The translations under genes and the position numbers were made by a program. DNA of 19,644 bases, taken from Comamonadaceae bacterium (GTDB lineage Bacteria > Pseudomonadota > Gammaproteobacteria > Burkholderiales > Burkholderiaceae). Position 1 is the first letter of the stretch. Each line of letters starts with the position of its first letter. Below, in pieces: positions 15,141 to 19,644 of this stretch. The stretch is from assembly GCA_947484245.1 (NCBI GenBank), contig CANKOT010000038.1:1-19644 (forward strand). The letters are read 5' to 3'. The notes under the pieces are model-generated. The model did not search any database, was not told the origin of the DNA, and worked only from the letters and a program-made list of their open reading frames with translations.

Positions 15141-15158
15141 CTGCACCTTCGGGTGCAG
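15141..15158 (+). terminator. UUCG-capped hairpin after rubrerythrin
   Basis: CTGCACC (15141-15147), the loop TTCG and GGTGCAG (15152-15158) form a perfect 7-base-pair stem with the very stable C(UUCG)G loop. Only a weak TAATTT follows, so it may be a partial terminator or an mRNA 3'-end stabiliser rather than a full stop. It would set rubrerythrin above the downstream genes in abundance. Confidence 0.6.
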
Positions 15159-15199
15159 TAATTTCACAAACAGCTTGGTCTAGGCTATTTGTGAAATTA
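15159..15199. repeat. Perfect 12-base inverted repeat before the Fe-S gene
   Basis: TAATTTCACAAA (15159-15170) and TTTGTGAAATTA (15188-15199) are perfect reverse complements around a 17-base loop. The loop can pair three more bases (AGC 15172-15174 with GCT 15184-15186) after a single C-A mismatch. It directly follows the UUCG hairpin and ends 10 bases before the ribosome site GAGG (15210-15213). It may be a regulator site, an RNA processing site or a leader structure. Confidence 0.7.
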
Positions 15200-15221
15200 A
15201 CAATTGAATGAGGTAAGCAGC

Positions 15222-16571
15222 ATGGCCAAAGAAGGCAATTTAGAAGCCCCCACACGTCATCCCCTAGATTGGCAAGGTGCAGATTTTTACAACGAAGAGT
15301 CTTGCTTCAATGAGTTAGAGCGAATTTTTGACATCTGTCACGGCTGCCGCCGCTGTGTCAGCTTGTGCGGCTCTTTTCCCACGCTGTTCGATCTGGTCGA
15401 TGAAAGCTCGACCATGGAAGTCGACGGCGTTGACAAAAAAGATTATTGGAAAGTAGTCGATCAGTGCTTCATGTGCGACCTTTGCTACATGACCAAGTGC
15501 CCCTACACGCCCCCCCATGAATGGAACCTTGACTTTCCCCACACCATGTTGCGCGCCAAGGCCATCAAGTTTAAAAAAGGCGACGTTGGCACAGCGGAAA
15601 AGCTACTCGCCTCTACGGATGTGCATGGCTCACTGGCTGGCATCCCCATTGTGGTACAAGCCGTCAATGCCATCAATAACAGCAAGGCAGCTCGGGGCGT
15701 GATGGAATCTACATTGGGCGTTGATCAAAATGCTTGGCTGCCTTCTTTGGCAACTCGAAAATTCAGATCCAGCGCCGAAGAGTCAACCAGCATGAAGGTT
15801 GTCGATGGTGAAAAAACGCCTGGCAAAGTGGCCATTTATTCAACTTGCTACATCAACTACAACGAGCCGGGTATTGGGCACGACCTTCTCAAAATTCTGA
15901 ATCACAACGACATTCCCTATGTCCTGGTTGACAAAGAAAAATGCTGTGGCATGCCCAAACTCGAACTGGGTGATCTAGATTCGGTCAAAGAATCTAAAGA
16001 AGCCAACATTCCTGTTTTGGTTCAGTACGCCAAAGACGGTTTTGCCATCATGGCCGCCGTACCCAGTTGCGCACTGATGTTCAAACAAGAAATACCGCTC
16101 ATGTTTCCCGACTGTGCAGACACCCAATTGGTGAAAGACAGCATGTGGGATCCATTTGAATATTTCATGGCTCGCAAACGCGACGGCTTGCTCAAAACCG
16201 AATTTCCGCAAGCCTTGGGCAATGTGAGCTATCAAATTCCTTGTCACGGCCGCGTGCAAAACATTGGCCGTAAAACGGAAGAGATGTTGAAAATGATTCC
16301 GGACACAGAAATCAACACCATTGAGCGATGCTCTGGCCATGCCGGCACGTATGGCGTGAAAAAAGCGTCACACGAAACTGCCATGAAAATTGGCAAACCT
16401 GTTTTCAAGGCCATGGCAACCATGAAGGACGGCACCAAGCCCGACTTCATTAGCTCTGATTGCCCATTGGGTGGGCATCACATTGCACAAGGTTTTGAGG
16501 TCAACAACTTGGGTGCGCCCGAACTGAATCACCCTCTCACGCTGGTGCGCAAAGCATACGGTTTGAAATAA
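15222..16571 (+). CDS. Heterodisulfide reductase/GlpC-like Fe-S protein with CCG domains
   Basis: This is a 449-residue protein. The ATG at 15222 is chosen because GAGG (15210-15213) lies eight bases upstream; a TTG at 15204 is six codons earlier. The N-terminal part holds two [4Fe-4S] motifs: Cys39, 42, 45, 49 (CxxCxxCxxxC) and Cys82, 85, 88, 93, with four residues before the last Cys. The C-terminal half has two CCG-type domains as in HdrB and GlpC. The first has Cys209, Cys241-Cys242-Gly and Cys283. The second has Cys341, Cys370-Ser-Gly and Cys414, so one Cys of the second motif is Ser. Such proteins carry electrons between quinone or thiol partners. The neighbours suggest it feeds rubrerythrin. 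DUF3501 follows after 12 bases. Confidence 0.9.
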   Translation: MAKEGNLEAPTRHPLDWQGADFYNEESCFNELERIFDICHGCRRCVSLCGSFPTLFDLVDESSTMEVDGVDKKDYWKVVDQCFMCDLCYMTKCPYTPPHEWNLDFPHTMLRAKAIKFKKGDVGTAEKLLASTDVHGSLAGIPIVVQAVNAINNSKAARGVMESTLGVDQNAWLPSLATRKFRSSAEESTSMKVVDGEKTPGKVAIYSTCYINYNEPGIGHDLLKILNHNDIPYVLVDKEKCCGMPKLELGDLDSVKESKEANIPVLVQYAKDGFAIMAAVPSCALMFKQEIPLMFPDCADTQLVKDSMWDPFEYFMARKRDGLLKTEFPQALGNVSYQIPCHGRVQNIGRKTEEMLKMIPDTEINTIERCSGHAGTYGVKKASHETAMKIGKPVFKAMATMKDGTKPDFISSDCPLGGHHIAQGFEVNNLGAPELNHPLTLVRKAYGLK

Positions 16572-16583
16572 CAAGGAACAATC

Positions 16584-17174
16584 ATGCAATTGACTGGAAA
16601 CATCACCGCTGAAAATTTGATGACGTTGGAAGCCTACACCAAATGGCGCAAAGCCAATAAGGCCGATGTCATCGCTCATCGCAAAGTCAGAAACGTGCGT
16701 TTAGGTGAACATTTGTCATTGCACTTTGAAAGCGAGACCACCATTCGCTACCAAATTCAAGAGATGTTGCGCATTGAAAAAGTTTTCGAAGAACAAGGCA
16801 TTCAAGACGAAATAGAGGCCTATGCGCCGTTGGTACCAGATGGCACCAACTGGAAAGCCACCATGATGCTGGAATACACTGACATCAACGAAAGAAAACG
16901 TGAACTATCAAGACTCATCGGCATTGAAGACCGCATGTTCATTGAAATTGAAGGTCACCCGAGGGTCTATGCCATTGCCGACGAAGATCTGGATCGTGAA
17001 AATGACGAGAAAACTTCAGCCGTTCACTTTGTGCGCTTTGAATTTAAACCTGCCATGTGCCAAGCTTTAAAAGCCGGTGCGGGCGCAAAGATGGGTTGCG
17101 ATCACACCAACTACCCTGCTCACATTGAAATACCAGCCCATACCTTGGCTAGCCTTGCAGGTGACATTCGCTGA
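16584..17174 (+). CDS. DUF3501 family protein
   Basis: This is a 196-residue soluble protein without signal peptide or membrane segment, matching what I recall of DUF3501, a family of unknown function usually found beside rubrerythrin and an HdrB/GlpC-like Fe-S protein. Acidic and histidine residues are plentiful, including a Gln-Glu-Met-Leu-Arg-Ile-Glu stretch near 59-65. The C-terminal part has Met-Cys (158-159) and Gly-Cys-Asp-His (171-174), which could bind metal. That is inference, as no known metal motif is complete. AAGGA lies upstream of the ATG. It is 12 bases after the Fe-S gene, so the two are almost certainly co-translated from one transcript, which ends at the strong hairpin terminator downstream. 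Confidence 0.85.
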   Translation: MQLTGNITAENLMTLEAYTKWRKANKADVIAHRKVRNVRLGEHLSLHFESETTIRYQIQEMLRIEKVFEEQGIQDEIEAYAPLVPDGTNWKATMMLEYTDINERKRELSRLIGIEDRMFIEIEGHPRVYAIADEDLDRENDEKTSAVHFVRFEFKPAMCQALKAGAGAKMGCDHTNYPAHIEIPAHTLASLAGDIR

Positions 17175-17244
17175 AGAAAAAAATCTCACATTCAAAATTT
17201 TTATATCAAGAATTTTTTGTTTCAGATTGCACATTTTTAGAAAT

Positions 17245-17274
17245 AAAAAAAAGGGAGCCATTGGCTCCTTTTTT
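17245..17274. terminator. Strong intrinsic terminator after the rubrerythrin operon
   Basis: GGAGCC (17254-17259) pairs with GGCTCC (17263-17268) around a 3-base loop. It is flanked by eight A on the left (17245-17252) and six T on the right (17269-17274), so it works in principle on both strands. It separates the DUF3501 gene from the ABC operon that starts at 17370. Confidence 0.9.
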
Positions 17275-17309
17275 ATCAGCCCTATATCGATTGAACGATC
17301 CAATTTAAG

Positions 17310-17324
17310 TGATTACCCCAATCA
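17310..17324. promoter_or_regulatory. Small palindrome upstream of the ABC operon
   Basis: TGATT-ACCCC-AATCA is a 5-base inverted repeat with 5-base centre in the 95-base leader of the ABC operon. It could be an operator, but it is short and no regulator gene is visible nearby. Confidence 0.25.
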
Positions 17325-17369
17325 ACTCTAAAGCCAATATGAGTACTATGAATTGTTAATCATGTAGAA

Positions 17370-18152
17370 ATGGTTCGAATGTCACAACGCTTGTATTCTG
17401 CTTTTAAGTTTGCAATACCACTGCTCGTGTTGTTATTGATTTGGGAATTTTGCGTTCAATTTTTTCAAGTGAATGCGCGTGTGTTTCCAAGCATCGAATC
17501 CGTTTTTAAAGCTGGCTTAGAGGCTGTCAACGATGGCAGTATCTTTGATCACATCGCGGCCAGCTTAGGTCGAGTCGCCGTTGGCACACTGCTAGCCGTT
17601 GTGGTCAGCATTCCTTTGGGTGTGGCCATGGGACTCAATCCTATCGTTTCAGATTTTCTATCGCCATTGTTTAGATTTTTTTCCGTCTTAGCGGGTATTG
17701 CTTGGATTCCTATCGCCACCCTGTGGTTTGGCTACGGCTTTGGCGCCATTACCTTTGTTATTTTCAATGCGGTATTTTTTGTTGTCACGTACAACACTCT
17801 TCTTGGCGTGGCGAGCATCCCTATGCCACTGAGAAATGCTGCAGCTTCTTTGGGTGCCAATGGTTGGACGCTGCTGACACAAGTTATTTTGCCAGGTGCT
17901 TTGCCCAACATCGTCACGGGTATTCGAACTGGGCTGGGCTTTGCTTGGCGGGGATTGATTGCCGCTGAAATGATTGCCACCAATGTAGGGCTTGGGTACA
18001 TGTTATTTTTGGCCCGAGATTTCTACAAAACAGAGGTCATCGTTCTGGGCATGATCATTATTGGACTGATCTGGCTGGCCATTGATCGGCTCATTCTTGC
18101 GCCCGTTGAGCGAGCCACGATTGAGCGCTGGGGTATGGTGAGGCGAGCATGA
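17370..18152 (+). CDS. ABC transporter permease, SsuC/TauC type (first of two)
   Basis: This is a 260-residue inner-membrane permease of the nitrate/sulfonate/taurine/pyrimidine-precursor importer class, with about six membrane helices starting near 10-30. The ATPase-contact loop is clear (Arg-Asn-Ala-Ala-Ala-Ser-Leu-Gly-Ala, then Leu-Pro-Gly-Ala-Leu-Pro-Asn). It is followed by Gly-Ile-Arg-Thr-Gly-Leu-Gly and Trp-Arg-Gly-Leu-Ile-Ala-Ala-Glu, which are class hallmarks. The ATG at 17370 or 17379 may be used. Its stop overlaps the next gene (ATGA, 18149-18152). It is a paralogue of that next permease, so the pair probably forms a heterodimer. The substrate is unknown; the binding protein is expected beyond the window. 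Confidence 0.91.
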   Translation: MVRMSQRLYSAFKFAIPLLVLLLIWEFCVQFFQVNARVFPSIESVFKAGLEAVNDGSIFDHIAASLGRVAVGTLLAVVVSIPLGVAMGLNPIVSDFLSPLFRFFSVLAGIAWIPIATLWFGYGFGAITFVIFNAVFFVVTYNTLLGVASIPMPLRNAAASLGANGWTLLTQVILPGALPNIVTGIRTGLGFAWRGLIAAEMIATNVGLGYMLFLARDFYKTEVIVLGMIIIGLIWLAIDRLILAPVERATIERWGMVRRA

Positions 18153-18955
18153 TCGTTCTTTTAAAAGCATGGTCTCTTTATCTGCGGCTTGCAGCTAAAT
18201 TTCCCATCGTTCAAACAATCCTGCCATTTATTCCACTGGTCATTGCCTGGGCACTGGTCACCGAATTTCAGGTGTTTCCACGCGCGTTTCTACCAGGGCC
18301 AATGGATGTCATCAACGCCTTTGGCACGCTCACCTACAAAGGCGTTTTAACTCAATACTTAGAAGACAGCGTCGTGCGTTTGGCTGTCGGCGCCGCAGTA
18401 GGGGTCGCAATTGGCATTCCCTTGGGTCTCTTAATCGGCTTGAGTGATCGAGTAAGGCAAGCGGTCTGGCCAGTTTTATTGTTCTTCCAAGCAATTGGCG
18501 ACATTGCTTGGCTGCCCATCTTATTGGTTTGGTTTGGATTTAGCTTGACCACAATGACTTTGATCATTGTTTACACAGTTCTCTTCCCAATTGTTTTGAA
18601 CACATCCCTTGGTGTGCGATCTGTTTCCACAGACCTTCATCGTGCTGCTCTCAGCCTTGGTGCTTCCAAGCTCAGAGTGGTGTGGGAAGTGGTCTTGCCA
18701 GGCGCCCTTCCCAACGTCATGACTGGCCTGCGAAATGGCTTGGGTTACGGATGGCGTGCATTGATTGCTACGGAGATCATTGTCGGCACCAGCGGCATTG
18801 GATTCATGATGTTTGATGCACGCCGCGCGGGGTCAGTTGTGGAAATTCTTCTAGGAATGGTTGTATTGGGCACGCTTTGGTATGTGGTCGACAGCTGGGT
18901 TCTCGCGCCAATTGAGCGGGCAACAGGAAAAAGATGGGGTCTGGTTACGCAATGA
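18149..18955 (+). CDS. ABC transporter permease, SsuC/TauC type (second of two)
   Basis: This is a 268-residue permease clearly paralogous to the gene before it. It shares the loop His-Arg-Ala-Ala-Leu-Ser-Leu-Gly-Ala, Leu-Pro-Gly-Ala-Leu-Pro-Asn, Gly-Leu-Arg-Asn-Gly-Leu-Gly and Trp-Arg-Ala-Leu-Ile-Ala-Thr-Glu. Six or so hydrophobic segments are present, the first at about 19-38. It overlaps both neighbours by four bases (ATGA at each junction), so all three genes should be made in coupled fashion. Many SsuC-type systems use one permease as a homodimer; two different permeases in tandem point to the heterodimeric subgroup, which is common for poorly characterised importers in Burkholderiales. 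Confidence 0.91.
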   Translation: MIVLLKAWSLYLRLAAKFPIVQTILPFIPLVIAWALVTEFQVFPRAFLPGPMDVINAFGTLTYKGVLTQYLEDSVVRLAVGAAVGVAIGIPLGLLIGLSDRVRQAVWPVLLFFQAIGDIAWLPILLVWFGFSLTTMTLIIVYTVLFPIVLNTSLGVRSVSTDLHRAALSLGASKLRVVWEVVLPGALPNVMTGLRNGLGYGWRALIATEIIVGTSGIGFMMFDARRAGSVVEILLGMVVLGTLWYVVDSWVLAPIERATGKRWGLVTQ

Positions 18956-19644
18956 AAAATTTGACAATTCAAAACGTCTCCAAAACGTATTTTGACCCGT
19001 ACGCTGGCGCCAACGTCACAGCCGTGCACGACATTTCCTTGAAGGTCAATCAAGGTGAATTTATTTCTATCGTTGGCCCCTCGGGCTGCGGCAAAACCAC
19101 ATTGCTCAACATGATTGCAGGCTTTCTGCCAATTTCTGGCGGATCCATCACGATCGACGACAAACTCATCAAAGGGCCCGGGGCAGACAGAGGTGTCGTG
19201 TTCCAAACCTTTGCCTTGTTCCCTTGGAAAACAGTTAGCGAAAACGTAGGCTTTGGTCCGCGCATGCGAGGCCTACCCAAAAAAGAATGCGATCAAATTG
19301 CGCTTGAATTTTTATCCTTAGTGGGTTTAGAGCACGTGGCGCAAAAGTATCCCAATGAATTGTCGGGAGGCATGCAGCAACGTGTGGGCGTGGTGCGTGC
19401 TTTGGCAAATAACCCTGACGTCCTTTTGATGGACGAGCCCTTCGCCAGTGTGGACGCTCAAACACGGATGACCTTGCAAGAGGAACTGACCAAAATTTGG
19501 CAAGAGCGACGCCCAACCATTCTCTTCATTACGCACGATGTCGCCGAGTCAGTTTTTTTAGCAGATCGCGTTGTGGTTCTCAGCAAAGGGCGCGTGCTTG
19601 AAGACATGCCCATTCAACTGCAGCGTCCTCGTGTGTGGGAAAAC
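18952..19644 (+). CDS. ABC transporter ATPase, SsuB/TauB/NrtD type (partial, runs off the window)
   Basis: An ATG at 18952 overlaps the stop of the second permease, and the frame stays open to the last base (231 residues visible, roughly 30-40 missing). Walker A is Gly-Pro-Ser-Gly-Cys-Gly-Lys-Thr-Thr (42-50). The Q-loop is Val-Phe-Gln (83-85), followed by Leu-Phe-Pro-Trp-Lys-Thr, typical of the nitrate/taurine class. The signature is Leu-Ser-Gly-Gly-Met-Gln-Gln-Arg (137-144), Walker B Leu-Leu-Met-Asp-Glu-Pro (158-163), and the switch His is His195. All catalytic residues are intact, so the importer is energised by its own ATPase. It interacts with the two preceding permeases on the cytoplasmic face. 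Confidence 0.94.
   Translation, partial: MKNLTIQNVSKTYFDPYAGANVTAVHDISLKVNQGEFISIVGPSGCGKTTLLNMIAGFLPISGGSITIDDKLIKGPGADRGVVFQTFALFPWKTVSENVGFGPRMRGLPKKECDQIALEFLSLVGLEHVAQKYPNELSGGMQQRVGVVRALANNPDVLLMDEPFASVDAQTRMTLQEELTKIWQERRPTILFITHDVAESVFLADRVVVLSKGRVLEDMPIQLQRPRVWEN

Noticed and set aside
1..19644. CRISPR arrays, tRNA or rRNA genes, phage or conjugation genes.
   Set aside because: No regularly spaced repeats, cloverleaf-forming segments, ribosomal RNA signatures, integrases or structural phage proteins were recognised in either strand.

Overview
The window looks like chromosomal DNA of a betaproteobacterium, most likely Burkholderiales and perhaps Comamonadaceae. This rests on gene content: an orphan Bug-type (TctC) periplasmic binding protein, a DUF2244 membrane protein, a PhoX-type phosphatase, the rubrerythrin / Fe-S protein / DUF3501 cluster, and ordinary Shine-Dalgarno sequences. 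The genus is inferred from protein style and was not tested. Base composition looks moderate and even. No rRNA, tRNA, CRISPR array, intact insertion sequence, integrase or phage gene was seen.

Layout. (1) 1-2023, + strand: the end of a carbohydrate-type ABC transporter operon (tail of the binding protein, then two MalF/MalG-type permeases with a 4-base ATGA overlap). A Bug-family binding protein follows at 2043-3020. (2) 3090-3518: a universal stress protein behind a textbook FNR/ANR-type promoter. (3) 3531-5351, - strand: a Cho-like GIY-YIG nuclease followed by an RbgA/YlqF-type ribosome-assembly GTPase. (4) 5410-6207, +: an adducin-like class II aldolase-fold protein. (5) 6280-9421, -: an M24B Xaa-Pro aminopeptidase and an MFS transporter. 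(6) 9563-9940, +: a small membrane-anchored protein of unknown function. (7) 9949-11847, -: an S9 prolyl-oligopeptidase-family hydrolase, divergent from a PhoX-type alkaline phosphatase (11975-13903, +) that has a good Pho box. (8) 13968-14462, -: a DUF2244 membrane protein. (9) 14701-17174, +: rubrerythrin, a heterodisulfide-reductase-like (CCG-domain) Fe-S protein and DUF3501, closed by a strong terminator. (10) 17370-19644, +: an SsuC/TauC-type ABC importer (two permeases and an ATPase running off the window), translationally coupled throughout.

How it fits together. Most of the window is housekeeping and nutrient scavenging: sugar uptake, organic-acid binding, peptide breakdown, phosphate release from organic phosphate, and a nitrate/sulfonate-like importer. 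Two stress or redox elements stand out: the FNR-type usp promoter and the rubrerythrin-Fe-S-DUF3501 module. That module is the best candidate for an under-described system: a peroxide-type diiron protein co-encoded with a GlpC/HdrB-like electron-transfer protein and a conserved protein of unknown function, with three sizeable inverted repeats in its non-coding DNA.

Outside genes, a short dispersed repeat (core GGGGTCAGATCAAC) occurs three times, each copy touching a gene boundary. Two of the copies can form terminator-like hairpins. Two smaller motifs, a hairpin between cho and rbgA and a palindrome across the usp/rbgA stop codons, look like local transcription-end structures.
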